The notes: generated by a model not told the origin, from the sequence alone. Shown: positions 22,296 to 34,729, counted from the stretch's first letter. The stretch is DNA of 64,000 bases from Rutpela maculata (GCA_936432065.2 OW386289.2:166779348-166843347); one strand, 5' to 3'. Program-made: numbers and translations.

Positions 22296-22493
22296 TCACA
22301 GAATTAATTCAACTGAGCAGTACAAATTCATACATCAATCTAACAAGCAAGTATTACCTAGTTATTCATATTATCGAGGGTCACGCTGTTCACGATATAG
22401 AGTCGTTAATTTAAAAAATGTGGTGTTCATGGAACCGAATGGTTCACCTAATCGAGTTTTCACATTATCGAGCTTGCACTGTACTTGATATAT

Positions 22494-22673
22494 ACCGTGC
22501 GTGTAGCGGAGCGCTAGGCATAGGGAGTAAAATTACAACATCGCGCGTGCCAGCTGGCTGAAATGAAATAACAGAGCTGGGATGCTCCACCCGACGGAGG
22601 AATTTACGGCAGCAGTGTTGTCATATCTCTCGCACTACGTGAATGTACATGCCTAGGAAATTACACGCACGGT
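22494..22673. mobile_element. 180-bp MITE
   Basis: Terminal inverted repeats ACCGTGCGTGTA and TACACGCACGGT, flanked by (T)AT on both sides. GC-richer than its surroundings. It sits between the Tigger right end and the hAT transposase fragment. Superfamily not determined. Confidence 0.5.
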
Positions 22674-22689
22674 ATCACCAAAACTGAAT

Positions 22690-23095
22690 TTAAAAAAAAT
22701 AGAAAATACTCCATTTGAACTGCGTGTGATTTTACTTTTGTAACTTCCAAATCTTTGGAAAGCAGTATATGGGCAGAATACCCGTGTGTTATAATGAGGG
22801 AATCCAGGGCCTCGGCAATTCTTTCCCTCATATTATTCATGTTTGTCGCATTATCTGTGACCAAACTAGTAACTTTGCACTTTGCACCATCTTTCACTTA
22901 CTAGATAAATGGCCAAGTATGCAAGATAATAACCAGTGTGTGGATGTCCTGATTATACTTTCCAGAAAAAATCTGTTTCCATTTTTTAGTATCAAAACGG
23001 CACATATCGGTTCATTATCAACGTTTGACCAACCATCAAGAGACACTCAAACTGACTTGATAAATTTTCAAAGCACTTTGATTTCTCATTTTCAA
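22690..23095 (-). pseudogene. hAT-type transposase fragment (DUF659 region)
   Basis: On the minus strand, SLDGWSNVDNEPICAVLILK (23050-22990) is the DUF659 start in one frame. Then VTSLVTDNATNMNNMRERI and ITHGYSAHILLSKDLEVTKV (22880-22700) follow in another. These match the RNase-H-like first half of BED-finger hAT transposases, where the DNA(A/T)NM block contains a catalytic Asp. Frameshifts and the 180-bp MITE at its 3' side end the frame. Confidence 0.75.
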
Positions 23096-23100
23096 ATGTA

Positions 23101-23216
23101 CCACCGAACTTCGCCCTTTCATTTGTGTTTGTTTAATTTTTTTTCTTGTTTATTGTACTTCAATATGTATACACAATGAATAAAGGCATTTATTATTATT
23201 ATTATTATTATTATTA
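23101..23216 (+). repeat. Retro-element 3' tail with (ATT)n
   Basis: 'aatgaataaaggcattt' followed by about nine ATT units. A polyadenylation-like AATAAA just before a trinucleotide tail is typical of a LINE or SINE 3' end. The body upstream is too short to classify. Confidence 0.5.
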
Positions 23217-24533
23217 AATATTTCATTTAAATAAATTGATGATAACTGAAACCTAGAAGGCGGGACATACCCTGGTCTTAACAAGCCAATCGCTTTCCGA
23301 ACTTCTCTATGTGTGGACTTAAAAGATCAATTTGTCCCAAAATGGCTCTGGCTACCTGTTTGTCTAATTCTTGTCTAATTGTCAAAAGCATTAAAATGCA
23401 ACATTAGAAAATCGCCCTGTATTAACACACTCGAAATTCTTACTGATCACTACATGTCACGTGCTACATATATTGTCTTGTACAATGTAAATAAAGTCTT
23501 TGAAAATGTCCGGAAATCTATCAGCAGACAAATTAATATAAGGTACTTGTAAAATATACTATTAGAGACTTATGTAGCTGTATTCGTGAAATGTTAACAC
23601 GATAATCGCCCGGCAAATGTTATTGTGGGAAAGAGAAGGAAATAAAGGTATGCATAACACAAAGTTATACCGGCAGGCCTTTCGTAATACTCAAGTAACA
23701 ATCACCTGTAAGTATGTCGCCGCTACAGCAACGTCACTGTCATTATCATACACGTTTACTCCTGGAGGACTACACTACAGGCCGGAGTGAAGACAGTGTT
23801 GTCTTTTTCTAAAATAAAAATTTTAAATGAATGAAATTGTACTACTTATGGTCTATATTGGCAACTATACAATTCACAGTGGCAGCCATTTTGGTTTCCA
23901 AATACTATTAACCATAAATAATAAACCCGATATTCAACAGAAATAATCCCACAGTGAATGATTTATTCCGTACTGTCAATAGACGGTTTCAGAAAAATCG
24001 GTCGGGGTCTGGTGTTTGTGTGTCGCTGACATAAGGGTTCTAAATACGTTTTATCGCTATTTTTATTTCAATTTTTTTTAATAATCAATGTTTCTGACAA
24101 CTTAAATTATCCTGAGGATGTTCAGAAAAAAAACTGAGACGCTGACGATTTTCACCTTTTCTTTGCCTTACACTCAAACGTTTCTCAGACGTCCGACTAA
24201 TTGCACTAATTGCAACGCCAGCATTAGCGCAAAATGCGGTCGGATAATGGACTTGAACACGTAAGTAACGCTAAATCAATGGGAAGACGTTGTTACGACT
24301 TCGCAAAACTGTTAGTCATCTATTAACATTTGTTAGACGTTGGTTAAAATTCAGTAATTAACTAAATATGATGGGGCTTTATTCTGTAGTTGTTTGACGA
24401 TAAGCTGACGTCAGTAGCAAATTTAATACGGCTGTAGCTTTAGTTTCAATTTTGCACCTATGCAGCTTTCCGTGAATTAGACATGCTTTTTCAAACCGGG
24501 TTTGTACAAAACAGAGATTATGTCTTTTATATA
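23217..24533. other. No gene; weak hammerhead-like scrap near 24.1 kb
   Basis: Mostly featureless. At 24109-24150 CCTGAGGATG is followed by a TTCAG...CTGAG stem and GAGAC, a degenerate relative of the motif at 42189. The GAAAC core is changed. Confidence 0.35.
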
Positions 24534-25382
24534 CAGTGTGACCCATTCCAAGTGGACACACCTTCGTAGCTCAGTTTTAGGCCATTCAATTTCAACCAAA
24601 TTTGGATCGGTATCAAAGACCTTTTTCAAACAAACAAAACTTATTTCAGTCATTGGCGAGCATTTTTATTAAGAAAAAAAAAATGCTCCATTTTTCCAGA
24701 AGTCATATTAGGCTTTTTTTTTGTTGAAAAATTAATGCAATATTATTTAGAATTTAACAACATCATTTTTGGTTTTCGAATTACGGCCCCTTAAAATTAC
24801 ATATTTTAAATATTAAATAAACAATCGTAACGTTTTTTTTTTTAAGTCATCCTTCATTTTCTTTTTAAAATCACTTTTTCTACCATCCCAGATCATGATA
24901 CTTTTAAATTTCGTAAGCCAAGAATTTTGGGCCATCGACCCGGGCATGAAGGACTGCCGAATTTGAAAGTATCGATGATATGGGGTGGTAGAAAAAATGA
25001 ATGTAATGAGAAAATAAAGAATGACTTTATTTCGAAAACAAATTCGTTACCAATTTATTGATTATTTAATGTTTAAAATAGGTAATTTTAAGGGGGCCGT
25101 ATTTCAAAAACCAAAATGTTGTTAAATTCTGAATATAGGGGTTCTACAGCATGCTGATCAATAATATTGCATTAGTTTTTCAACAAAAAAATACCTCTAA
25201 TATGACTTCTCGAAAAACCGACCCTTTTTTCTTAATAAAAATGCACGCCAATGACTGAAATAAGTTTTGTTTTACTCGACAAGGATATAGTAAAGGTCTT
25301 TGATACCGATCCAAATTTGGTTAAAATTGGATGACCAATAACTGAGTTACGAAGGTGTGTCCACTTGAAATGGGCCACACTG
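24534..25382. mobile_element. Fold-back MITE, TA target, arms about 400 bp
   Basis: The whole 849 bp is an imperfect inverted repeat starting CAGTGTGACCCATTCCAAGT and ending CACTTGAAATGGGCCACACTG, with TA at 24532-24533 and 25383-25384. Arm blocks such as 'tttgataccgatccaaatttgg' and 'tcagtcattggcg' are readable on both sides, and the turn lies near 24950. No transposase. TA target and CAGTGTG ends suggest a Tc1/mariner-type MITE. Confidence 0.8.
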
Positions 25383-25421
25383 TAGGTATACATACCATTG
25401 TATACCTATATAAAACATGGT

Positions 25422-25840
25422 CTAAATATTTAATAACATAATATTTTGTTGAACTCCTCTATACATTTCCTTAAATATATAAGGAATAAAAACCAAACTA
25501 CAACCAATAGCTATTCTCCGGACTACTGCCCCGCCGAGCACTGGATTACGAATTACAAGCCTGGTCGCATTAAGTGCAATAACCATGTATTGCCACAAAA
25601 CGCTAAAATTTCGATTGCAACAAACACCAGCCGAAAGACTTATTTCAAAGGAAGAAGTCAAAATCTCTAAAAAATTAGTGCACATGGGTTGTAATGTTGT
25701 AAAAACGTCAAATACCAACGAGGGGTTGTCAATATCAACGTTGGTAAGGCATAAAATCGTTACTTGGGACTGCTATATCCATCACTCTCACAACTGCTCT
25801 CTGCATTTTAATTTTGGTCGATCCCTATAAGATAGAGTGA
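25422..25840. other. Unidentified overlapping open frames
   Basis: A 98-codon minus-strand frame (25422-25718) has a hydrophobic stretch (GCSLVFIPYIFKEMY). An 81-codon plus-strand frame (25585-25830) contains ERLISKEEVKISKKLVHMG. I recognise neither, and the two overlap, so at most one could be real. This part is somewhat less AT-rich than its neighbours. Nothing supports a function. Confidence 0.25.
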
Positions 25841-26650
25841 AATATAAATAGCAAAATAATGTACGTGAAAGAAAGCTATATATTAACATTGATGCCAGGC
25901 ACTTCAGCATGTTAAGAGCTCCACCGACGGCTAAAAGTAGCTAAAGAGAAAAGTAGCAACAGCGTAGGTTAAATCTGTTTCTTTTTAGCATATTACTTGC
26001 CCATTTCTCTTCTACCTTACATTGGCATCGACTCAATATTTTAAAATGCCACTACTGTATTAAGATCACCCCCTTGATAATGAGTATTTACATTTAAGTC
26101 ATCGTTGTCATGAATTACAAAACCGATCATCAGCTGTTATTCAATAAGAACAGAACAACACACATTCCATCTGTACTATGGCCTGTCATAAAGGCCGCCC
26201 CAGCGTACACCTATTAAGCTGCGTTTTTGCATTGTAAACACCGAGGTGCAGTCTTTGAGGTAATTAAAGATCCTATATATGCAGACTAATAACCTGGTGA
26301 ACTATCTCAATTAGGTATATGGGTATATAGAGAAAAATAGCCAGATACGCATGGCTGCCTCAAGAGGCCGAGACATATTATGTTAATAAGTAATAATTCG
26401 TTTATTATCTACCGTAATCAAGTTTAAAGATTTTTTTAAACTACTTATTGTCGTCCATTGTATAATGCCGTTTTCTATTTATATTGCAAGCTAAGGCCAT
26501 TCCAATTTGCGGCGTATCAAAGTGATGAATTAATGAAAGACTGTTTAAGACACGCGCAATCTTTTTTATTGAAAAATGAGTCCTGGACAGGTCTTGAACG
26601 ATTGATGTGATACTGACAGCAAAGTAGTTTTTATAAACACCGAAACGCTA
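25841..26650. other. No recognisable feature
   Basis: Nothing beyond AT-rich DNA. Confidence 0.45.
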
Positions 26651-26693
26651 CACTTGACGAGCGTTTCGACAATAAAATTGGCATCATCAAGTG
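26651..26693 (-). ncRNA. Degenerate hammerhead-like motif
   Basis: On the minus strand: CACTT, GATGATG, a GCCAAT/ATTGTC stem, GAAAC, GCTCGTC, then AAGTG pairing with the first block. It has the hammerhead order (stem I, GAUGA, stem II, GAAAC, short stem III, GUC), but the conserved C of CUGANGA is U and pairing would use core bases. It is probably a dead Penelope-type ribozyme. The following 26735-26775 matches a repeat near 11.8 kb. Confidence 0.35.
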
Positions 26694-26984
26694 CAAAGCT
26701 CTAAAAATTGTTGAAAAATAATTTAACCGCCTTCAAAAAGGTCGCTATAAAAATTCATCGTCGGCCACTCAACTAGCAGTTTGTTATTTTATAAAAGCTG
26801 TAGAAATGTTTCCGAAACAAATTTTATAAAGCAACATTACTCTCAGAAACACTTTCGAAACGTTGTTACGACAGCTCTAAATGTAAAATTGGCACCATCT
26901 TATAAAATACTTCAGTCACTGTTGATATTTTGTAAAGTCTCAACCATAACAAAACAATTATATAAACAGTTCCGCAGGCTTTAA

Positions 26985-29222
26985 GAGAATTCGGTACCAC
27001 CATTATAAAACAGTTTTATTGAAGCTTTATTTCATTGCGTTATAAAGCATACACTTCACTGTTTGTTATTATTATTGCTACAAAACGCCAATAAAATAAA
27101 ACGATTTCTTAAATGTATTCAAAAATTCGCATATATATATACTTACAAATACAGTATTGGAAAGTGTTTGATTTGGTCCGGCAATAAGAGCAAGCGAGAG
27201 CGAAGCAAACAATGACATGTCTTTGTTTTTGATGAATTTGAAGTGCCCCTCATGTTTACTGAAGGGTTCTGATAATAATTTTTGGAATTCTATAAAAATC
27301 GATTTCACATTTTAAAATTTTTTGTAATGAAATTTAACGCCAATTTATTTTAATCATCATAACTTTATAATTAGCACGTATTAACTGCCACAAATATTAA
27401 TAAAAGTGTGATTTTTAAACTTTTCATGTCTTGTAATATTTACGACCTCGAACTCTGGTCTCTTGAAATGGCTTCCTTCTATAAAATACTTTTGTGTTAA
27501 TAAGAGGCATTTTAAGACAATTAAACTATAAGCTATTTCTACAAAACATCTATAAAATAATGTGTCTTAGAGGTGACGGTCTTATGAACCAACATAACAA
27601 TTTAAAAAAAAAATGGCTTATTTTGCATTTTTGTTATAACTTATAAGCGAAGAAAAATAACTGTAGTCAGAATCATGAACATTTTGATAGAAACTAATTT
27701 ATTGTAAGTATTACCGTTAAATTGCATGTTAAGTTTTCATTTTAACACCCTTGCTCATTTTATGAAAATTTTCAATAGTAATCTCCCTAGTGCTTGAAAA
27801 ATGTCCAGTAATTAATTAAAGCACGTGGGGTTCACTCCTAAATTAAATGAAAAAATAAATATAAGAATGACAGCTAGATTGGGTTAGGTTATGTTAGTTA
27901 GTAGGGTGTGTACTACAGGCGTATTTCCTTGGCACTCAGGAATCGATCCCGCTCGAACGAACCAAGTGAACCAATGTTGTTTCTTTGGGAAAGTGAATTT
28001 AACCCCTTCCATAAGAGTTTATAATCTAGTTCATAAAAACGTTTTAATGATAAATTTACAAAACAGTTCAGTTGCAGACAACTAGCTAGTGTTTCCTGCA
28101 ACTCTAATACAATCAATTAGCATTTTAGAAGCATTAATAAAATAACAATAAAACAAAATAATCGTATAGCATTTAAATTATAAAACAAAGCTGGTTGGGC
28201 AGTTAATTGAACTTATTAACTAATAATTTGAACGTGAAAGAATTGAAAATATTTCCATTATTGGTTTTGGTGATAGGATGCGCATCCACACAGGATGCAA
28301 CTAGTGTGCAAAGTAATATAGTTTTTTACAAAGAAAGTAATTGTTCAGTGCAACTCAACCTAATCGGCAGAGTAGAGTCGATAGGATACAGTCAAAATTC
28401 TGGGAATTTGGGCATGTTCTCGATCTTCCTAAATCTAGTCGGCCATCATCACACGAAGATCAGCTTCATGTTTTGTGAAAGAAAGTCCTAATTCCACATT
28501 TAAGGACATTACGTCTAATTCTAATATGGCAGTCTCCACTCCACTATTAACAAAATACTCGTGAAACCAAAGTACCATTCTTAGAAGGTACCGATACATT
28601 TTCACTCATTATATTATTTTTTAAATATAACTCATGCGCTCATAAAGGGTTTAAATTGTTCCACCAAGATTACCACATCTAGCCCCTATGGATTTCTATT
28701 TTATTTGAAGTAAGTCGTGATTTATATGGCCTGGACATTTGGATCATATAAATTGTCAATAATAATGTGTAAATCTGTATTTGAAATGTCTAACATCGCA
28801 ATAAAACTGAAAAAGGCATCGCAAAAGGTTCAGAAGACATTTAAAAAACTTGGTTCAGTTACGTAACTCATAAGTCATAAATAATAAACACCATTACCTT
28901 CATAATTATATATTATGGTAAATAATGAATTTAATTATTTTTTTAATATCCATATACCACACTCCCATAATTATTTGCAAACACTTTCGGTGTTTCACTA
29001 ATTCTCACAATTTACTTTCAACTTTCTACTTTTAGGCCAAATAACACCATGTCGTGATCGCTTCAATATAAATACATAATTTCATAATTTTATATATTAT
29101 AACTAAATAGCGATTTATATTCAGCCACGAGGAAAACGAGAATTATGTATATTAATAGTGTGGAGTCTACTTATGCATGGAATTCATTAGATAACTTGAA
29201 AATTTTGCCAAAACGCAACTAG
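26985..29222. other. No recognisable feature
   Basis: About 2.2 kb. A 94-codon plus-strand frame (28207-28491) looks as if it began with a hydrophobic leader (IFPLLVLVIGCAS) but has no ATG start and no family match. A 76-codon minus frame at 27078 is equally unsupported. Confidence 0.4.
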
Positions 29223-29623
29223 TGTGGATGAAGTAAAAAAAATGTTCTTATACACACACTAAATCATAATTTTATTTTTTTCACCTTTTAATAAATAATG
29301 GGATGTGTGTGATTATGGGGCTGCCTAATGCCAAAATTTTTTTTGGGACCTTAGCTTCTCTTATATATACTAAATACCAATTTTATGGACTCTTGCTTCC
29401 TTGATTTACCTATTTACCCCATTTACTGTCTATTTATATTATTATATTTTACTCTTCAACGGAATAAGATCATAATATAATCTAGTTCCAGATCTCATTA
29501 AAATACATACGTGTACCAAATTTTAAGTCAATATCTTAAACAGTTCCAGAAAAAAAAAGTTACAGACAGACAGCAATTTTTGCTCAAATTTAAAATCTCG
29601 ACGTTTCATGACATTCTAAGCCT
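29223..29623 (+). mobile_element. HINE-like element, copy 5 (internal fragment)
   Basis: Only the internal part is left: from GTGGATGAAGTAAAAAAA to GACATTCTAAGCCT. Both ends, including subterminal repeat and hairpin, are missing. More diverged than the other copies. Confidence 0.6.
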
Positions 29624-30388
29624 AAAAAAATACGAACCAAAAATAACAGTCATTACTTCCCGTTAAAACAAACTCGACTCACTAATCCACAACATTAGCA
29701 AGATGAACCTGTGGTTGATTTTGTTTTATAATTTAAATTACAATTCCTTTATTAATACCTTAAAGAATACATTTTCAATTGTTTATAGTTGTTTTTGATA
29801 TTTTTGTATAAGGTTTTATATTTTTTGTTTATTTTACATTTTTTAAAATGTTCAAGGCCTAGGCCCTTGCTATTAAACACCATCCTTCTGAACTTTTGCT
29901 ATATCTACTAGAACAACAATATAACTTGAACAGTTATATGTTCACAGTATTATTATATCTAACACATTACCACTGCTTGGAGTAACGGTGTTTGCGCTGC
30001 GGGAAGTCATTTAAATATTTAGATGTTTAACATATACTTTCGGTTGAGAGGAAATCCTCGATATATTTGGAGGGAAAGTTGGATTTTTTTTTAATAATAA
30101 TAACGTTCATTCACGATTAACTTTTACAACTTTTTTTATTTATAAAATATAGCACCTAAGATCTGTACGGTCATGATTGTACTCAATTTTTATGAATTCA
30201 TATAATAATTTGTATTCATGAGCAAAGAAAACTTATTCTAGAAGGGTAATTTATGTTATACAACATAAATATGAAATTAAATAAAGCAACACTGTAGGAA
30301 AAAGAAGAAATTGTTTTTAACACATGCTGAAATCTTTAACATTACGACGAATAAATATTTTAATTTTAATTTTAAAGTTTTTACATAT
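29624..30388. other. No recognisable feature
   Basis: Nothing beyond AT-rich DNA. Confidence 0.45.
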
Positions 30389-31074
30389 TACTTCCACATC
30401 CAGTGGAAGTATAGTAACGACAAAAAAATTTGTAAAAATTTTTATTGTTCAAATAGGCTTAAAATGTCAGAAAACGTCGAGATTTTAAGTTTGAGCGAAA
30501 AAAAATTTCTGTCTGTCTGTCGGTCTGTCTGTAACTTTTTTGTGCGCACGTTTACTCTGGAACCGTTTAAGATATCGACTTGAAATTTGGTACACGTATG
30601 TACTTTAATGAGATCTGGAACTAGATTATATTTTCATGTTGTTCCGACGAAGGGTTGGGGGTAAATTTGGGGTAAATGGGTAAATCAAGCAGGTAGGAGT
30701 CCATAAAATTGGTATTTAGTATATACAAGAGAAGCTAAGGTCTCAAAAAAAATTTTGGCATTAGCCACCCCCATTACCACCCCCACCCCCTTATTAAAGG
30801 GGATGGAAAAAAATGTGATTTAATGTATGTACAAGAACGAGAAACCTCAAAATATTTTTTACTTCATACACCCCCACTACCCACTCCCTATCACCACCCC
30901 CACCCCACTACCGATGTGGGGTATCGTTTTATGGGTTTTTGGGGTAGAGGATTTCAAATATTATATTATTAAAGTTCCATAAACAATTATTTCCACATAC
31001 ACAGTTTTTTCGTTATGAGTGACTTGGATAGAGAATCTGGATGTGGAAGTACTGATTCCTTGGGCAGCGGTTTT
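30389..31074 (-). mobile_element. HINE-like element, copy 6
   Basis: Full-length minus-strand copy with an intact hairpin (CTTCCACATCCAGTGGAAG at the left) and the GGGCAGCGGTTTTT end at the right. The CTGT array has about five units. Confidence 0.7.
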
Positions 31075-31316
31075 TTTTCTTTTATTGTTTTCGCAAACAA
31101 TTCAAATTTCATAAATGAATGATTTTTGGGTTTTGGTACGGCAAACTGTCTCTTTTTCGTAATTTTTCGTAACTGCTAAAACTTATATAACATTTCAAAA
31201 ATAGGTCTATATAAATCTCAAGACATTTTATTGAAATCGATTTTTCGATACGATCTGTGTAAGTTATACAATCTACTAGGTTTACACATTTTAGTAGTTT
31301 AATGGTCTGTATATTT

Positions 31317-31462
31317 TACTTCCACATCCAGTGGAAGCATAGTAACGACAAAATTTTTTTTTAAATCTTTATTGTTCAAATAGGCTTAAAATGTCATGAA
31401 ACGTCGCGATTTTAAGTTTGAGCGAAAAAAAATTCTGTCTGTCAGCCTCTGTCTGTCTGTCA
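31317..31462 (-). mobile_element. HINE-like element, copy 7 (3' end only)
   Basis: Starts with the terminal hairpin and ends within the TCTG array (about 31462). The break falls in the microsatellite. It lies 242 bp from copy 6 in the same orientation. Confidence 0.65.
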
Positions 31463-31794
31463 AAAGCTTTTACCGATTCCTGTTATTCTCTGTTCCCTGT
31501 TATTCTCTTTTTCGATCCATGAAGGTAAAAAATGCTACCTATTTATGGTATAGTTGGCTTTGTTTTCTCGTTGCTATGGAAACGAACTTGTGTTAATTGG
31601 TGAGATGGGTGTCAAACAGATAAATACATTTAACTTTTACGAGTTTTCAAAAGTCAATATATAATGGAAAATATGGATTCAGATTTTGAAGCGTTACAAG
31701 CAGAAAAATAATTTAAATAATTTATACCTATAGTTAATTATTGTTTGTAGTTGCATTTTTCTCAGACGACCCCCTGCCAACCTTGTCGGTAAGG

Positions 31795-31887
31795 TAAGAT
31801 TGCTGGAATTTCAGCAGACCAGCTCACTTTTACTAATGAGTTTAAAGCATGCCGGCAATGTTGGCTCCAGCAAGTTGGATCGTCCGT
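31795..31887 (+). repeat. Copy of the 16.3-kb repeat
   Basis: 'cagcagaccagctcactttta', 'caatgttggct.cagca' and 'gttggatcgtc.gt' repeat blocks seen at 16340-16440. The hAT fold-back at 31888 inserted into this copy and duplicated TCGTCCGT from it. Confidence 0.65.
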
Positions 31888-32521
31888 CAAGCGCGGATCT
31901 AGAAATTTCAATAAATTTTTTCTCGTCTGTGGCGCATGGGACCCATACGAAATATGGGAAATAACTTCTCGAGAAGCACTTCTCTAACGACCCCTAAAAA
32001 ATTTTGAAAAAGCAGTTTGCGGAAAATTTTTTCAAAATTCGATTACCCCCCACCCCCAAGTTTAGGGACTCCTGTTTAAAATTCTTTTTTTTGTCATATG
32101 CATTTTACTTTTCATAAAAATACAACACTGCGTTTTGAAGTTTATGAAAATATTTTCGTTACTAACTGAAATACAACGAATTGAAATTTTCTGATTTACA
32201 ATTTAACAAATCATAAAATTTCAATTCGTTGTATCTCGTTGTTAGTAATGAAAATATTTTCATAAACTTCAAAACTGATTGTTGTATTTTTATGAAAAGT
32301 AAAATGCATATGACAAAAAAAAAATAGTTTTAAACAGGAATCCCTAATCCTGGGGAGGGGGGGTAATCGAATTTTGAAAAAATTTTTCGCAAACTGCTTT
32401 TTCAAAATTTTTTAGGGGTCGTTAGAGAAGTGCTTCTCGAGATGTTATTTCCCATATTTCGTATGGGTCCCATGCGCCACAGACGAGAAAAAAATTATTG
32501 AAATTTCTAGATCCGCGCTTG
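31888..32521. mobile_element. hAT-type fold-back MITE, 8-bp target duplication
   Basis: 634 bp, almost wholly palindromic. Ends CAAGCGCGGATCTAG and reverse complement; perfect 8-bp duplication TCGTCCGT at 31880-31887 and 32522-32529. Arms of about 300 bp carry 'ctcgtctgtggcgcatgggacc'-type sequence on both sides and turn near 32200. No coding sequence. The same family occurs at 63307-63930. The 8-bp duplication suggests hAT. Confidence 0.85.
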
Positions 32522-32692
32522 TCGTCCGTAGACCCCTTAAGAAATAATAAAAATTGAAGTAGTATAATAGTGTCAATCGCAAAGATGTTTTATTTAATTA
32601 GTTATTATTGTTTGTCGTTGTATTTGCTAGAACATTTATTAAAAAAATAATACAAAATTGATTTTGTATGAAAGTGTCGGCCGAAAAAAAAA

Positions 32693-32826
32693 AATTGTAC
32701 GTTACATGACCGAAAAACAGTGTTTTGCAGGTCTCCCAAGGCTTCCAGGACTCTATTGCTGCTCGCCCTGAAATCTGCTTGGGCTGACCTGCAAAACATC
32801 TCTTTCCGGTCTTGTAACGTAAATTA
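32693..32826. repeat. 134-bp hairpin (small fold-back)
   Basis: Arms with ACGTTACATGACCG, TGTTTTGCAGGTC and CCCAAG on the left are mirrored on the right, with scattered mismatches and a short loop near 32757. It could be a tiny MITE or a hairpin RNA source; nothing distinguishes these. Confidence 0.55.
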
Positions 32827-32829
32827 CTA

Positions 32830-33593
32830 TTTTGTCCCAAAATAGGTACCGGGGAGAGATATCTACTTCAACAAAGAAATAAACGCCATCAGATTTTTTA
32901 TTTATGGATAATTTTAGTTTGTTTCAGATCGACTTAAAAAACCTCTAAAAAATGTTAAATACACTTTTTAGTGGTAGAAAATATATATATAATAGCAATA
33001 TGAATTGTAACTTGTATAAAACTTTTTATTTTCTTCATAAAGCTAGGATTTTGGTCATTATTATTCAAGACAGCCACAATGTAAACAAGCAATATAACTA
33101 TCAAAGTGATTCACTTCTATGTACTCTCCAAATCAGTTAATCAGTCGTTAGTTGGAGCATTGTTTAGTATGATTATGATACGTGTACAAGTAAGGACGAC
33201 TATATCACCGTTTATCACCAAATTAAGAAGAATTAAAAATTTAAGTTCTATGTCGTGGTATAACAAGTTATGCCCTTGAAAAATATAACATTTGGGTCTT
33301 TTACAGAAGACTGTAAAATATAAAAAATATATACACCACTTCGAATGCTCTTCTTATGCTAACCTTACTGTCAGTCGTTTTAGTTTTCGCAATAATTCAA
33401 AGTTTTATATTTTTTCCATTAAAACTGTTGACTAGATACTAAATAAAATTAATTTTGCTGTCCAATTTTGGTTTAATGTTTTATATTATATTTATGTGTG
33501 ATTATTGCGGCCTATTTTGTATATAGTGTTAGTTTTGTCTTTTGGTCGCAGTTTAGGTTCGAGTGTTGTGAAATATTCTTTTTGTCATGCTGT
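32830..33593. other. No recognisable feature
   Basis: Nothing beyond AT-rich DNA. Confidence 0.45.
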
Positions 33594-34011
33594 CAGGGGC
33601 GTAGCGAACTTTGTCAGACTTGGCAAAAGTTGGAAATTTGAGATGCAAGATGACAATTTTTACTGAATTTTTTTTAAGATTTTCTCCTCCCGCTCATCAA
33701 TTTTTATTTCGGCGGAATTTGGCAAAAGTTGGAAATTCGAGATGTAAGTTGCCAATTTTATTGTAAAAATTTTTTTTTAGGATTTCTCCTCCCCGCTCAT
33801 CATTTTTATTTAGGGTAAAAATTGGACATTTGAGGATGGAAGTTTTCAATTTGCACCGAAAAATTTTTTTTTTTAGAATTTCTCCCCCCCGCTCATCAAT
33901 TTTTTTTGGAGGGATTATTATTTAATTATTTACAGAGTTGGCTTTTTGAGTCTTATGAAGTTGGCAAATTTGAAAAATAACCCCCAAAAAAGTTGGTTCG
34001 CTACGCCCCTG
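33594..34011. mobile_element. hAT-type MITE with internal tandem repeats
   Basis: Ends CAGGGGCGTAGCGAAC and GTTCGCTACGCCCCTG are perfect inverted repeats. Flanks CATGCTGT and CATGATGT match at 7 of 8 bases. The interior is three tandem units of about 100 bp, each with 'aaa(g/a)ttgga.attt/cgag', a poly-T tract and 'tctcc.cc.gctcatca'. No transposase. Confidence 0.8.
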
Positions 34012-34466
34012 CATGATGTATATTTTCAGGTGCTTTTGTTATGTAGCATAGATTTGCTATTATTTTAGTTTGTTCGATTCGTTGTTTTATTGTATATTGT
34101 ATTGTATTGTATTGAAAATGCTAGTCGGTAAGATGGGTGAATTTAAAAAAAAAAAAAGAAATAGTTTCATAAAAATTTTTCGGGTAAGAATTTGTTTCAA
34201 GGACTGTTTTATTTCCCTTCAAACTATCTGGTATGTATTTTGGATGCGAAAATTGCATAGCACGATATGTTAGGCTATTGACTACACTTATTTTGTAACT
34301 GTCAGGTGTATAGGAAATAATATACAGATATCTTTGCGGCCAAACTTCTCTCTCGGGTACTAGTTAGTGCCAGCAATACCAGATTAATTATATTAAACAG
34401 TTACATCTGTTTTTATGTTATTATTTTTATTCAAAAAATTACAATCATAAGTGAAAATTACACGGG
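34012..34466. other. No recognisable feature
   Basis: Contains a short (TATTG)n stretch near 34100 and nothing else I can name. Confidence 0.45.
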
Positions 34467-34725
34467 CACACACAATTAAAAAAGTGGTCATTTTCTGGTA
34501 CTCCATTGGGTAACACATATGTATTTCGACGTACTGAATACGAATCAGGTGTCCGTTTAGCTCCATTGGCAACAATTTTTTTTTGTAAATCGCGAAAATA
34601 ACCTAAAAAAACTCATAATTTAGGTTATTTTCGTGATTTACTAAAAATTGGTGTCGAAATACACGGGGGTTACCCAATGGAGTTCCAGAAACAGATCACT
34701 TTTCACTTTTTTTGTGTATGTGTAA
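34467..34725. repeat. Fold-back element with a perfect-looking core stem
   Basis: Core arms near 34586 (GTAAATCGCGAAAATAACCT) and 34620-34640 (AGGTTATTTTCGTGATTTAC) differ at one position. Outer arms repeat 'actccattgggtaac', 'gtatttcgac' and 'agtg' on both sides. Likely a small MITE; it abuts the mariner-type element at 34730. Confidence 0.65.
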
Positions 34726-34729
34726 TATA

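Larger units (their letters stand above)
20706..22481 (-). mobile_element. Tigger/pogo-type DNA transposon remnant
   Basis: The left end CAGTACAAGCTCGATAACGT and the right end (reversed) CAGTGCAAGCTCGATAATGT are flanked by TA (20704-20705 and 22482-22483), the pogo/Tigger target. The 5' part of a CENP-B-like transposase survives on the minus strand (21838-22295). The rest is lost and an 893-bp MITE (20945-21837) now occupies the middle. Confidence 0.8.

Noticed and set aside
25422..25718. Possible membrane-protein exon
   Set aside because: One hydrophobic stretch only, overlapped by an equally long frame on the other strand; left as unidentified.
28207..28491. Frame resembling a short secreted protein (hydrophobic leader, then Cys)
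   Set aside because: It does not begin with ATG, has no cleavage-site context I trust and no family match.
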